Positions 47,831 through 57,805 of a stretch of 64,000 nucleotides of DNA are shown here, piece by piece. The notes under the pieces are model-generated. The model worked only from the letters and a program-made list of their open reading frames with translations, was not told the origin of the DNA and made no database searches. The translations under genes and the position numbers were made by a program. Source of the DNA: Aerococcaceae bacterium zg-252 (GTDB taxonomy: Bacteria; Bacillota; Bacilli; Lactobacillales; Aerococcaceae); NCBI GenBank assembly GCA_016237705.1, contig CP066204.1, positions 1,543,501 to 1,607,500 on the forward strand, given 5' to 3'. Each line of letters begins with the position of its first letter. The stretch's first letter is position 1.

Positions 47831-48992
47831 TAATTTTAATTACACTATTAAAAATATCTAAGTACTCATTTTGAATTTCATCTAAGTTGATTTTGTTTTC
47901 TAAATATTTCTTTACATTTTCTCTTAGCTCGTCAATTTCTTCAAAATTTAATTTTGCGACTTTTTCGATATACTGAACAAATCCAATTTGATTATCTAAT
48001 GGTAATGCTGAACCAGCAAAATAATCGTTAATATCATTCCATGGGGTTTGATCACTTATTAAAATTGGTACATTAGCTACTAACGCTTCATAAATAATAT
48101 GACCAAAATTTTCACTTAAAGTTGGCAAAAAGAAAAGATCATATTCCATAATTGTATTGATAATCTCATCGTGAGTTAAAATACCTTTATAATTCCAAAA
48201 TATATTCTTGCTTGTATATTTCAATGTTCTTAAGGAATCATTAAAATAGATTTCATTTTCGCTAGGTCCGTAAATATCAAAATAAACTTCAATATTCTTG
48301 TCAACACCATTTAAACATTCGATAGCATATTTCAAATTCTTTTTAGTCTGAATTCTTGATATAAAGCAAATTTTGATTGTATTAATTCTTTTTTTCTAAT
48401 AGTTTTACTTTACATTGTAGCGTTGAATACTGTAGGAATGTCTAAAAAAAAAACAATATTTTCTTTATTTACATTTATTTTTTTGTATATTACTAAATTC
48501 ACTTTCAGATGTAGCTTGATAATAAATTGGTATTTTAAAAAAGAATACTAAAAAATTGTATAAAGTTAAATATAAACTCTTTTTAATTTTTTTAATTTTT
48601 AATGCGTTTTCTTCAAGTTCTCCCCTAGGAGCAATTAATAAAGGTATTTTTTGATTTAATGCATACTGTAATCCAATACTCATTAATCTAATATTAAAAA
48701 AACTATTAACATAAACTAAATTAAATTTGCTATTTATTTTATCATTTAAAAAAATGAAATTGAAATTTTCTTTATCTAGACAATAAATATTCTCGTTGTA
48801 CTTTCCTTTTATTAATATATATTTTTTTATATTCTTATTTTCATGCCCATTAATTTCCTTTGAGTTTGTAAATACCGTAATATTATACTCTCCTGATAAA
48901 TTTTTTACGAAATTTTCAATACTTACTGAGGGCCCTCCATAGGATTTCAAAGGTGGATATCCACTATTTATTATTAATAAATTATTTTTCAT
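47817..48992 (-). pseudogene. Family 4 glycosyltransferase split by frameshifts
   Basis: The N-terminal half (from the ATG at 48992: MKNNLLIINSGYPPLKSYGG, IPLLIAPRGELEENALKIKK) is open to 48465. The C-terminal half (ICFISRIQTKKNLKYAIECL, LPTLSENFGHIIYEALVANV) is open to 47817. About 130 bases between carry at least two shifts and stops, and the fragment KENIVFF-LDIPTVFNA shows the original link. In-frame fusion would give a normal GT4 of about 390 residues. It is probably inactive. Confidence 0.85.
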
Positions 48993-48994
48993 TT

Positions 48995-50119
48995 TTACTT
49001 TCTCCACACTACTCTATTAACATAATCAGTATAACTTAAGATAATTCTTAATACTTTATCCGACACATTTGGCATGCTGTAATCAGCAACATGACGAAGT
49101 GTATCTTTTTCTTGAATTTCTAATACAGCTAAACCTTGAAGAATGCGTTCTTTTTCTAGTCCAACCATCATCACAAAAGCTTCTTCCATTGCTTCTGGTC
49201 GCTCATGTGCTTCACGAATATTCAACGCTTTAAATCCCAATATAGATGATTCTTCACTAATAGTTCCGCTATCACTCAACACTGTTTTAGAATGTAATTG
49301 TAGTTGATTATATTCAGTAAAACTCATCGGTTTCATTAAACGTACTAATTCATGAAATTTGACACCTGTCGCTTCAATCATTTTACGAGTACGCGGATGT
49401 GTGCTTACAATGACAGGTAGTTGATATTTTTCAGCAATTTCATTTAACGTATCTACCAAATTTAAGAAATTACGCTCTGAATTAATATTTTCATCACGAT
49501 GTGCGGATACTACAAAATATTCATTTTCTTTTAAATCTAATTTATCTAAAGCATCTGTCTTCTTAATATCATCTAATTTAGAATTTAACACTTCAAACAT
49601 TGGACTACCTGTTTTGATAACACGATCTGCAGGTAACCCTTCACGCAATAAATATTCTCTTGCGATATCACTATAGGTCAAATTAATGTCAGCTGTATGA
49701 TCAACAATTTTACGATTCGTTTCTTCAGGAACACGCTGATCAAAACAACGATTACCTGCTTCCATATGGAAAATAGGAATACGATGACGCTTAGCCGCTA
49801 TCGCACATAAACAAGAATTCGTATCTCCTAAAACTAAAAATGCATCTGGTGCCTCTCCAGTTAAAATTGGATCAATTGCAGATAGAATATTTCCAATTGT
49901 TTCAATAGGACTTCCTACAGCTGCATTCAAAAAGTAATTAGGTCTTCTAATTCCAAAATCTGCAAAGAATACTTCGTTTAATTCATAATCATAGTTTTGA
50001 CCCGTATGGACTAAAATATGTTCGACTGCTTCAGATTCTTCTAATTTTTGAATAACAGCAGCCAAACGAATTATCTCAGGTCTTGTTCCAACCACCGTCA
50101 TTACTTTTAATTTTTTCAT
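48995..50119 (-). CDS. capG: UDP-N-acetyl-L-fucosamine synthase (C2 epimerase)
   Basis: 374 residues of the WecB/CapG family. KVMTVVGTRPEIIRLAAVIQ, HTGQNYDYELNEVFF, FHMEAGNRCFDQRVPEETNR and LSDSGTISEESSILG are diagnostic. Following CapE and CapF, it epimerises C2 of UDP-2-acetamido-2,6-dideoxy-L-talose to give UDP-L-FucNAc. Two bases separate it from capF. The last bases match the scar at 46440. Confidence 0.94.
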   Translation of the reverse strand: MKKLKVMTVVGTRPEIIRLAAVIQKLEESEAVEHILVHTGQNYDYELNEVFFADFGIRRPNYFLNAAVGSPIETIGNILSAIDPILTGEAPDAFLVLGDTNSCLCAIAAKRHRIPIFHMEAGNRCFDQRVPEETNRKIVDHTADINLTYSDIAREYLLREGLPADRVIKTGSPMFEVLNSKLDDIKKTDALDKLDLKENEYFVVSAHRDENINSERNFLNLVDTLNEIAEKYQLPVIVSTHPRTRKMIEATGVKFHELVRLMKPMSFTEYNQLQLHSKTVLSDSGTISEESSILGFKALNIREAHERPEAMEEAFVMMVGLEKERILQGLAVLEIQEKDTLRHVADYSMPNVSDKVLRIILSYTDYVNRVVWRK

Positions 50120-50121
50120 TT

Positions 50122-51231
50122 TTACACCTCTTCATAAAAAGTATCTGGGTTATTTGGATCAAACACTTCATTTGCCCACATTACCGTCACCATATCAGTC
50201 TTTCCTGTATTCTCAATATTATGAGTGTATCCAGTTGGTATATCCACCACTTCTAATTTTTCTCCAGAAACAGGATACTCTATCACTTTGTCCTCACCAA
50301 CTTTTCTAAAACGAATGACACCTTCTCCTGAAACTACTAAAAACTTTTCATTTTTGGTATGATGCCAATGTTGACCTTTTATTATACCTGGTTTTGCCAC
50401 ATTGATAGAAACTTGTCCACGCTCATCGCTTTTTAAAAATTCGGTAAATGAACCACGATGGTCCACATTCATTTTTAATTCATATGAAAAATCATTTTCT
50501 GGTAAAAAACTTAAATACGTAGCATATAATTTTTTACTAAACTCATCTTTCATATCTGGAATAAGTAAATTTTTTCGACTTTCTTTAAAAGATTGAATTA
50601 ATTCAGCTAATTCTCCAATCAATATCTTATGCACCGTAGGGACGTAATAAAAATTATCGTCCTTATGCCCCTTTCCTTCTATGAGGAGCTTAAGTTCAGC
50701 AATAACATCATCGATATAGCATAATTCAATTTCAGCTTTAGGATCATTAACTTGTATCTCAATATCTCTAGCAATGTTATGACAAAAAGTTGCTACTACT
50801 GTATTGTAGTTTGGTTTTGACCATTTTCCAAAAAGATTTGAAAAACGATATATGTATACTGGAACATTATACTCTTTAGAGTATTGGAACAATAAATCTT
50901 CCCCTGCTTTTTTACTTTTTCCATAAAGATTATCTCTTAAGGCTTGAATAGAAGATGAAAGCATTACTGGAGCTTGATTTTTATGCTTAATTAACAAAGC
51001 TAATAACTCTGAAGTAAAGCCAAAATTTCCTTCCATAAAATCTTCTGTATTCTCAGGTCGATTTACACCAGCTAAATGGAAAACAAAGTCAGCTTCTTTC
51101 GCCCACAACTCCAATTTTTCCCTTGGAGTATCAAGATCAAATTCAAATATTTGAATTTCTTCATTTCTTGATAAATCTGCCACTAAATTTCTGCCGACAA
51201 AACCTTTTGCTCCAGTCACTAATACTTTCAC
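50122..51231 (-). CDS. capF: Bifunctional capsule reductase/cupin CapF
   Basis: 369 residues. An N-terminal SDR domain (MKVLVTGAKGFVGRNLVADL, LYGKSKKAGE with Tyr-Lys) is followed by a cupin from about residue 255 (INVAKPGIIKGQHWHHTKNE with Zn-binding His). This is the known two-domain build of CapF/FnlB, which performs C3 epimerisation and C4 reduction on the CapE product. Middle gene of capE-F-G with 2-base gaps. Confidence 0.94.
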   Translation of the reverse strand: MKVLVTGAKGFVGRNLVADLSRNEEIQIFEFDLDTPREKLELWAKEADFVFHLAGVNRPENTEDFMEGNFGFTSELLALLIKHKNQAPVMLSSSIQALRDNLYGKSKKAGEDLLFQYSKEYNVPVYIYRFSNLFGKWSKPNYNTVVATFCHNIARDIEIQVNDPKAEIELCYIDDVIAELKLLIEGKGHKDDNFYYVPTVHKILIGELAELIQSFKESRKNLLIPDMKDEFSKKLYATYLSFLPENDFSYELKMNVDHRGSFTEFLKSDERGQVSINVAKPGIIKGQHWHHTKNEKFLVVSGEGVIRFRKVGEDKVIEYPVSGEKLEVVDIPTGYTHNIENTGKTDMVTVMWANEVFDPNNPDTFYEEV

Positions 51232-51233
51232 GA

Positions 51234-52280
51234 TTATTTATCCTCCCATTTTATTAATTCTTCTCTTACTAATGGTACCGTCAATAATTTCTCTTTAATT
51301 TCAGCTACTGTCATTAATTCTGTATTATTTGAATTAAATTCCTCTAAAGTATTTCTTTCTTCATCTCCAGTTGTAAAGTACTTATCATAGTTCAAGTCAC
51401 GTTTATCAGCTGGCACACGATAAAAATTCCCCATATCAATCGCATTGGCACACTCTTCATTTGTGAGTAATGTTTCATACATTTTTTCCCCATGTCGTAT
51501 ACCAATTACTTTCATTTTATTATTTGCATTAAATAATTGACGAGTAGCTTCCATTAAGTCTCCAATTGTTGAAGCAGGTGCTTTTTGAACCATAATATCG
51601 CCAGACTGCCCGTTTTCAAAGGCATAAATCACTAAATCAACCGCCTCTTCTAAAGTCATAATAAAACGTGTCATATTAGGATCTGTAACAGTAAAATCTT
51701 TGCTCTCTTTAATTTGATTGATAAACAATGGAACTACCGAACCTCGAGATGCCAATACATTTCCATAGCGTGTGCAACAAATCATTGTTTTTTCAGGAGC
51801 AACCGTTCTCGATTTCGCAACAACAACTTTTTCCATCATTGCTTTTGAAGTTCCCATCGCATTAACTGGATATGCTGCTTTATCAGTTGATAAACAAATT
51901 ACTTTCTTCACACCAGCTTCTATTGCAGCAGTTAAAACATTTTCAGTCCCAAAAACATTTGTTTTCACAGCTTCCATTGGGAAGAATTCACATGAAGGTA
52001 CTTGTTTTAACGCAGCTGCATGAAATACAAAATCAACACCATGCATAGCATTACGAATACTGTCTATATCTCGAACATCACCGATATAAAATTTTAATTT
52101 ATTACTATATTCAGAATACTCGTGTTGATATTTGTGTCTCATATTATCCTGTTTCAATTCATCACGTGAAAATACACGAATCTCTTTAATATCCGACATC
52201 AGAAACCTGTCCAACACCGCATTCCCAAAAGAGCCTGTACCTCCTGTAATTAATAAAATACTATCTTTAAATGCTGTCAA
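51234..52280 (-). CDS. capE: UDP-GlcNAc 4,6-dehydratase/5-epimerase CapE
   Basis: 348 residues from a TTG at 52280, preceded by GGGGGGAT; a longer frame to 52307 overlaps the upstream gene more and lacks such a site. ILLITGGTGSFGNAVLDRFL and STDKAAYPVNAMGTSKAMME, where Met replaces the usual SDR Tyr, as in CapE/FlaA1. First committed step to L-FucNAc. Overlaps the GT gene by 14 bases. Confidence 0.93.
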   Translation of the reverse strand: MTAFKDSILLITGGTGSFGNAVLDRFLMSDIKEIRVFSRDELKQDNMRHKYQHEYSEYSNKLKFYIGDVRDIDSIRNAMHGVDFVFHAAALKQVPSCEFFPMEAVKTNVFGTENVLTAAIEAGVKKVICLSTDKAAYPVNAMGTSKAMMEKVVVAKSRTVAPEKTMICCTRYGNVLASRGSVVPLFINQIKESKDFTVTDPNMTRFIMTLEEAVDLVIYAFENGQSGDIMVQKAPASTIGDLMEATRQLFNANNKMKVIGIRHGEKMYETLLTNEECANAIDMGNFYRVPADKRDLNYDKYFTTGDEERNTLEEFNSNNTELMTVAEIKEKLLTVPLVREELIKWEDK

Positions 52281-53490
52281 TATTATCCCCCCATAAAACT
52301 TTTTCAAGTATATCCATTAAGTTATCTTTTTTAAAATGTCTATGATAATATTTAATTGAGTTACCACTTAAATATTTTTTATCCTCTTCGGACATCTCTA
52401 AAAATTTAACTATATTTGCGAATAAAGCATTCTCATCACCAGATGAACTAACCAATCCTGACATTGATTTTTCTATAATACTTGAGGTTTCACCATCAAC
52501 TGATGCAATTATTGGCATGGAACATGCCATACTAGACTGCAGTTTAGCTGGTATTGTCATCTGAAACAATTCATTTTTTGATAAAATAATTAAAGAAGCA
52601 TCACTATTTGCAAAATACTTGGGAATTTCTTCCGGATTTTTTTTCCCGATTAAGTTAAAGTAATCTTCAACATTATACTTGCTAATTTCTTCTATTAATG
52701 TTTCTTTATACCTTCCGTCACCAATCAAATTAAATCGGACATTTATTTTTGAGCCTTTCAATTTTTTTGCCACTTTTGGTAAAATATCCAAGCCTTGTGC
52801 AGCACCTAAATTTCCAGTAAAAGTTAAATTTAAAATTCCATCATTTGGAATTTCGTTTTTAAATGTATTCTCATAAGGACAATAAAATTCTTCTGCATAC
52901 TGCGGCCAAAATTGAAGTTTAGCTTTCTCAACACCTCTTTCAATTATTTTATCAATAAAACTTTCAGAAGATGTCAAAATATTATCCACATTTCGATAAA
53001 TATATTTTACCATTTTTTCTAAATTTGCAATTATCAGTGGGTGATTTATTCCTCCAACAATCTGTACATTTTCCGGCCATAAGTCTGTTACATATAAAGT
53101 AACAGGTATTTTCCTACGTTTAGCTAACCAAACTCCCGGTAATGCCTGTGTCATAGGCGATACCTCATATATAAATATATGATCTGGATTAATTTTTGTG
53201 ATAATCTGCCAAAAGAATCCAAAAAACACAAAACTAAGGTAGTTAGCTACTAATCCTAATTTTCCCTTGCCTCTTGGAAGCAATGGGATTCTATGAATTT
53301 CAACTTCACCCATTTTTTCATTCCGTGAAAAAAAATTATATCCATCATAATATTTGCCTTCAGGATAATTCGGTATTCCAGTTAACACAGACACCTTATA
53401 GCCTCTCTTAACCAAATCTAACGCAATATCATTAACTCTAAATTGTTCTGGATAAAAATACTGCGAAACTATTAAAATATGCTTTTTCAT
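52267..53490 (-). CDS. Family 4 glycosyltransferase, WbuB/CapL-like (probable L-FucNAc transferase)
   Basis: 407 residues. MKKHILIVSQYFYPEQFRVN, LTGIPNYPEGKYYDGYNFFS and YVTDLWPENVQIVGG are hallmarks of the WbuB group, which adds L-FucNAc to lipid-linked D-FucNAc. Placement right before capE-F-G agrees. Overlaps the reductase gene by 4 bases (translational coupling). Confidence 0.88.
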   Translation of the reverse strand: MKKHILIVSQYFYPEQFRVNDIALDLVKRGYKVSVLTGIPNYPEGKYYDGYNFFSRNEKMGEVEIHRIPLLPRGKGKLGLVANYLSFVFFGFFWQIITKINPDHIFIYEVSPMTQALPGVWLAKRRKIPVTLYVTDLWPENVQIVGGINHPLIIANLEKMVKYIYRNVDNILTSSESFIDKIIERGVEKAKLQFWPQYAEEFYCPYENTFKNEIPNDGILNLTFTGNLGAAQGLDILPKVAKKLKGSKINVRFNLIGDGRYKETLIEEISKYNVEDYFNLIGKKNPEEIPKYFANSDASLIILSKNELFQMTIPAKLQSSMACSMPIIASVDGETSSIIEKSMSGLVSSSGDENALFANIVKFLEMSEEDKKYLSGNSIKYYHRHFKKDNLMDILEKVLWGDNIDSI

Positions 53491-54341
53491 TTTTGTTCTT
53501 TTTCCGTTCTTAATATACTTTTCTCAAAATCTACAATTTGATAGGAGAATGAATATCTACTCAATTTTTTTTCATAGTAAAGGTCACCAAACATTTTATT
53601 GAATATTTTTAAAGTTTTTAATGCACTAATCACACTATTAAATAATTTAGTGGTAATTATATTATGATTATGTGCCTTCGCAATTTCTTTCACTAAATTA
53701 CTTGTATTAATATACTCTTTATTTTGTGGATGAAAATATCCAAACAAATTTAATTCAATGACTTTCGCAATACATTCCATTAAATTATCAATATGAATCA
53801 TACTTCGTTTATTATCATAATCTGGAAAAACAGGAATTTTTTGAGCTAGTTTAGCTAATTTAGGATAATTTCCTTTTGAACCTTTCCCATAAACCATCGG
53901 TGGTCTCATAATTGCAATGTTAAAAGTATCAGCCTGTAATGAAATAATTCCCTTTTCAGCCTGCAATTTACTATCTCCGTAAAAATTATCAGGATTAGGT
54001 ACAGTTTCCTCAGTAATAGCCGAATTTTTTGTCCCAAATACAATCATACTACTCATAAATACAAACTGTTTTGCCCCATCATTTTTTGCTTTTTTAGCTA
54101 CCTCAATTGTTAAATCGCGATTTACAGAATAGTATAAATCTTTAAGTTTTGGATTTGAAGAGTTATGCGCAATACCTGCTACGTGAAATATAGTGTGATA
54201 TTCTCCAAAATTAAGTTTTTTCCATTCATCGTTTTTTGCATCAACTTCATCAATTTCAAAGTCATGGCCTCTTTCACTTGTATAATTGATAAACGATTGC
54301 CCAATATAACTGTTTTTACCAACTATCAATATTTTCTTCAT
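53487..54341 (-). CDS. NAD-dependent sugar 4-ketoreductase (CapN-like)
   Basis: 284 residues, SDR fold: MKKILIVGKNSYIGQSFINY, FMSSMIVFGTKNSAI and NFYGDSKLQAEK with Tyr-Lys. In Staphylococcus aureus CapN reduces the CapD product to UDP-D-FucNAc; here the gene lies between the transferase and the phosphoglycosyltransferase, after a CapD-like gene, matching that job. Whether the product is D-FucNAc or D-QuiNAc cannot be read. Confidence 0.8.
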   Translation of the reverse strand: MKKILIVGKNSYIGQSFINYTSERGHDFEIDEVDAKNDEWKKLNFGEYHTIFHVAGIAHNSSNPKLKDLYYSVNRDLTIEVAKKAKNDGAKQFVFMSSMIVFGTKNSAITEETVPNPDNFYGDSKLQAEKGIISLQADTFNIAIMRPPMVYGKGSKGNYPKLAKLAQKIPVFPDYDNKRSMIHIDNLMECIAKVIELNLFGYFHPQNKEYINTSNLVKEIAKAHNHNIITTKLFNSVISALKTLKIFNKMFGDLYYEKKLSRYSFSYQIVDFEKSILRTEKEQK

Positions 54342-54343
54342 TA

Positions 54344-54955
54344 TTAAACATCCTCTTTATTCTTTAAAGCTCCCGTCCCGCCTTCAACGACACCCTCGCT
54401 TTTTACAATACTAAATATCGTCCCAAAGAAACACTTCAAGTCGAACAAGAAACTCATTTTTTCAACATATTCCCCATCAAGTTTTGCCTTTACTGGTATT
54501 TCTAACTCATCACGTCCATTGATTTGCGCCCAGCCAGTTAAACCAGGTAAAACATCATTTGCCCCATACTTTTCACGTTCAGCCACCAAATCATCTTGAT
54601 TCCATAATGCTGGACGAGGACCAATAATTGACATTTCTCCTTTAAGAATATTGATAATTTGAGGTAGTTCATCTAAACTTGTCTTTCTTAAAAAGGCTCC
54701 TGATTTAGTAATAAATGTTTCTGGATTGCCTAATAAGTGCGTAGGGGTATCTTTTGGTGTATCTGAACGCATCGTTCTAAATTTATAGATTTCAAAAAAT
54801 GAGCGATGGATGCCCACACGTTTTTGTCTAAAGAATACAGGACCTTTAGAATCAAATTTTATCCAAATCGCAATGAACAGGAAGATAGGGCTTAACAAAA
54901 TTAAGCCCAATAATGCTAATATAAAATCAATAATTCTCTTAATTGATAAATACAT
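54344..54955 (-). CDS. Initiating phosphoglycosyl transferase (CapM/PglC type)
   Basis: 203 residues, the minimal monotopic form. A re-entrant N-terminal helix (RIIDFILALLGLILLSPIFL), then FRQKRVGIHRSFFEIYKFRT and LRKTSLDELPQIINILKGEM with the catalytic Asp-Glu pair, then GPRP. It moves a sugar-1-phosphate, most likely D-FucNAc-1-P, to undecaprenyl phosphate and so starts each repeat unit. Confidence 0.92.
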   Translation of the reverse strand: MYLSIKRIIDFILALLGLILLSPIFLFIAIWIKFDSKGPVFFRQKRVGIHRSFFEIYKFRTMRSDTPKDTPTHLLGNPETFITKSGAFLRKTSLDELPQIINILKGEMSIIGPRPALWNQDDLVAEREKYGANDVLPGLTGWAQINGRDELEIPVKAKLDGEYVEKMSFLFDLKCFFGTIFSIVKSEGVVEGGTGALKNKEDV

Positions 54956-54957
54956 AT

Positions 54958-56811
54958 TTACTCCTCCTCATGCACATTCGCAAAATTAACTATTGCTTCT
55001 TTCAATGCTTGTGAATTATCTTTTTTCAATCCAGTAATAAACTGTTCAATTTCTTGTAACGGACGCTTCGCAACATTTCCAACAAAGATTTTGCCGTCAA
55101 TTTGCTTATCTCCCTTTTCACTACTTAATAACAATTCTTCAAACAATTTTTCACCAGGACGTATTCCAGCTTCTACTATTGGAATTTCATGTTCTTTATA
55201 ACCACTTAATAAGATTAATTTTTTAGCTAAGTCGACAATTTTAACTGGTTCCCCCATATCTAAGACAAAGACTTCACCACTCTGTGCAAAGGCACCCGCA
55301 TGAATTACTAAACGGCTCGCTTCAGGAATTGTCATAAAATAACGTGTCATTCTAAAATCAGTAACTGTTACTGGGCCGCCCTCATCAATTTGCTTTTCAA
55401 ACACTGGAATAACACTACCACGACTTCCCAATACATTACCAAATCGAACAGCACAAAAAACTGATTTACTTTGTTGTGCAATACCTGTAATGATTAATTC
55501 AGCTACACGCTTTGATGCCCCCATGACATTTGGTGGGTTGACAGCCTTATCTGATGAAATCATCACCATTTTCTTAATTCCAACTTCATCCACAGCCGTT
55601 GCGACATTATACGTTCCAATAATATTGTTTTTATATGCTTCAATCGGATTCATTTCCATTAATGGTACATGTTTATGAGCTGCAGCATGGTAAACAATAT
55701 CTGGTTTTTTATCATTCATAATTTGAACTAAACGTTCTTTATCTTGAATATCAGCGATAATCGGTTCATATTGAATCATACGACCTTGTTTTAACATTTC
55801 ATGATAGATTAAATAGATTGAATTTTCACCGTGTCCTAATAATAAAATACGTCTTGGATTAAAACGAGAAACTTGACGAACAATCTCAGATCCGATTGAG
55901 CCACCGGCACCTGTTACTAAAATCGTTTTATTTTCCAATTCCTTACGTAGTAACGTCTCATCTAATTTAACTTCTTTACGTCCCAGCAAGTCAGCAATAT
56001 CAACTTTAGGCAATACTTTTATTGAGGGTGTAATGCCTTGTAAGACCTCTTCAACTTTAGGCATTTTTGATACTTTTAATCCATACTGATTGCACATGGC
56101 TAACAATCGTTCATAATCTTCCGACTTTAGCGAAGGAATTGCAATAATAACTTCTTCGACACCTTGTTCACTTAATTCAGCAAGCTTTGTACTATCCCCA
56201 AGAACACGAACACCACCGATAATTTTATTATGCTTTACTGGATCATGATCTAAAATACCTACAATTTCAATATTACCAGGGTTACGAGAATAACTTTCCA
56301 TAAAGTATGAACCACCGTCACCAGCCCCCATAATAACAACTTTTCTATATTGTTCTCCATCTTCTATTTTTGAACGGTTTGCTGTACTATAGATTAATTG
56401 CCACATAACACGCAATGATAAAACAAAAAACACAGAACCGAGCACTGACAAAATAGAAAAACGAATAGAATGTTCTTGCATAATTAAAAAAAGTATCAAA
56501 TAAGCACACAGGTGACTGAATACAGTTAAGGAGAATAATTTAATAAAATCAAATGTCCGTAAATATCGGTTAATATGTACACGAATTGTCGTCACATACC
56601 CTAAAAGCAAAAAAACACCCCACGCAATAAAAGTATAGAAGATTTCAGTCCTCAAAGAGAGCGTAGTTATCTTCGATAAAATAAACATTGCAAATACGGT
56701 ACCAAAGATAAACGCTAATGCATCTCCAATTGTCCATAATATTTGTCGCTGAACTTTTGTAAGATTTTCAATTGCAACAATAAAATTTTTTTCTAAACGA
56801 TTTAAATTCAT
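54958..56811 (-). CDS. Membrane UDP-GlcNAc 4,6-dehydratase (CapD/EpsC-like)
   Basis: 617 residues. Four N-terminal membrane segments, a CoA-binding-like Rossmann region (VVIMGAGDGGSYFMESYSRN), then an SDR dehydratase: KTILVTGAGGSIGSEIVRQV, SSDKAVNPPNVMGASKRVAE (Met in place of Tyr) and RFGNVLGSRGSVIPVFE. It makes the 4-keto-6-deoxy sugar for the first residue. First gene after the terminator that ends the lcp part. It is separated from the phosphoglycosyltransferase gene by 2 bases. Confidence 0.92.
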   Translation of the reverse strand: MNLNRLEKNFIVAIENLTKVQRQILWTIGDALAFIFGTVFAMFILSKITTLSLRTEIFYTFIAWGVFLLLGYVTTIRVHINRYLRTFDFIKLFSLTVFSHLCAYLILFLIMQEHSIRFSILSVLGSVFFVLSLRVMWQLIYSTANRSKIEDGEQYRKVVIMGAGDGGSYFMESYSRNPGNIEIVGILDHDPVKHNKIIGGVRVLGDSTKLAELSEQGVEEVIIAIPSLKSEDYERLLAMCNQYGLKVSKMPKVEEVLQGITPSIKVLPKVDIADLLGRKEVKLDETLLRKELENKTILVTGAGGSIGSEIVRQVSRFNPRRILLLGHGENSIYLIYHEMLKQGRMIQYEPIIADIQDKERLVQIMNDKKPDIVYHAAAHKHVPLMEMNPIEAYKNNIIGTYNVATAVDEVGIKKMVMISSDKAVNPPNVMGASKRVAELIITGIAQQSKSVFCAVRFGNVLGSRGSVIPVFEKQIDEGGPVTVTDFRMTRYFMTIPEASRLVIHAGAFAQSGEVFVLDMGEPVKIVDLAKKLILLSGYKEHEIPIVEAGIRPGEKLFEELLLSSEKGDKQIDGKIFVGNVAKRPLQEIEQFITGLKKDNSQALKEAIVNFANVHEEE

Positions 56812-56873
56812 TTATTTCTCTCCCAGTTACTATTCCTATAAATATAAAATTCACTTGTTCAATACCTATCATA

Positions 56874-56907
56874 TTAAAACAGAGTAAATGTTTCAGAATT
56901 TACTCTG
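56874..56907 (-). terminator. Terminator/attenuator between lcp and the biosynthesis genes
   Basis: Minus-strand arms CAGAGTAAAT and ATTTACTCTG (10 bp perfect, 8-base loop), followed by TTTTAAT. It lies 23 bases after the lcp stop and 63 before the next start, so it may lower expression of everything downstream. Confidence 0.75.
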
Positions 56908-56929
56908 CTCCCTATATAATAAATACAAT

Positions 56930-57760
56930 TTATTCAGCTAACTCATTCGCTATACGTTGAATTGTTTCGCTAAGAATACTTTCATCAGCCAAATCATAAT
57001 AAACACCGTCAATCATCGTTCCAGTTCCAGATAACTGATGCGTTTCAATCTCACCAACTTTATCACGATACTCAGAAAATAACTGTAATATCGTTACCAT
57101 ATTCAAATCAGTTTGTACATTTTGATTCATCGCTGTTAATATTTCTTGTAGATTAAAAATCGAATCAGCTGTACTCACTTTTGACATCACTGCTTGAATA
57201 ATTTCACGTTGACGTTCTTGTCGTGCATAATCGCCGCCTGAAGTATAACGTTCTCTCGCATAAGCTAGCGCTTGTTCTCCATTAATATGTGTTGTTTCAC
57301 CTGCATTAAATGTAAAGCCCGTTATTTCAAAACTAGTAGGTGGCGTCACATCGATCCCCCCGACCGCATCTACGATTTGTTCAATACCTTTCATATTGAC
57401 TACTATATAATGATCTAACTTCATCTGGAACAATTGATTAACCGTATCCATTGACATCTGAGGACCACCAAATGCATACGCATGATTAATTTTATCCTTA
57501 GTGCCACGGCCAACAATCTCAACATATGTATCGCGAGGAATACTTGTAAGCGTCACACGCTCTGTTGCTGGATTAATCGTCATTACCATGATAACATCAC
57601 TTCGACCAACTTCGTCACGCCCCAAAGCTCCTGTATCTGTTCCTAATAATAAAATAGACATTGGCTTTAATTCTGTCATATTGGCACTAACATTCACTGG
57701 CGTTAAGAGTGACAAACATGCTAATAATGCTACCACTAAATATTGAATTTTTATTTTCAC
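56930..57760 (-). CDS. LytR-CpsA-Psr (LCP) ligase
   Basis: 276 residues, at the short end for the family. A signal/anchor helix (about 5-25), then MSILLLGTDTGALGRDEVGRSD, LTSIPRDTYVEI, DKINHAYAFGG and the Arg-rich ALAYARERYTSGGDYARQER. LCP enzymes transfer finished glycans from lipid to peptidoglycan. Position inside the capsule operon suggests it attaches this capsule. Confidence 0.93.
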   Translation of the reverse strand: MKIKIQYLVVALLACLSLLTPVNVSANMTELKPMSILLLGTDTGALGRDEVGRSDVIMVMTINPATERVTLTSIPRDTYVEIVGRGTKDKINHAYAFGGPQMSMDTVNQLFQMKLDHYIVVNMKGIEQIVDAVGGIDVTPPTSFEITGFTFNAGETTHINGEQALAYARERYTSGGDYARQERQREIIQAVMSKVSTADSIFNLQEILTAMNQNVQTDLNMVTILQLFSEYRDKVGEIETHQLSGTGTMIDGVYYDLADESILSETIQRIANELAE

Positions 57761-57805
57761 TTTCTAGCTCCTTTTATTCCGTTCCATACATCATCGGACT
57801 ACACA

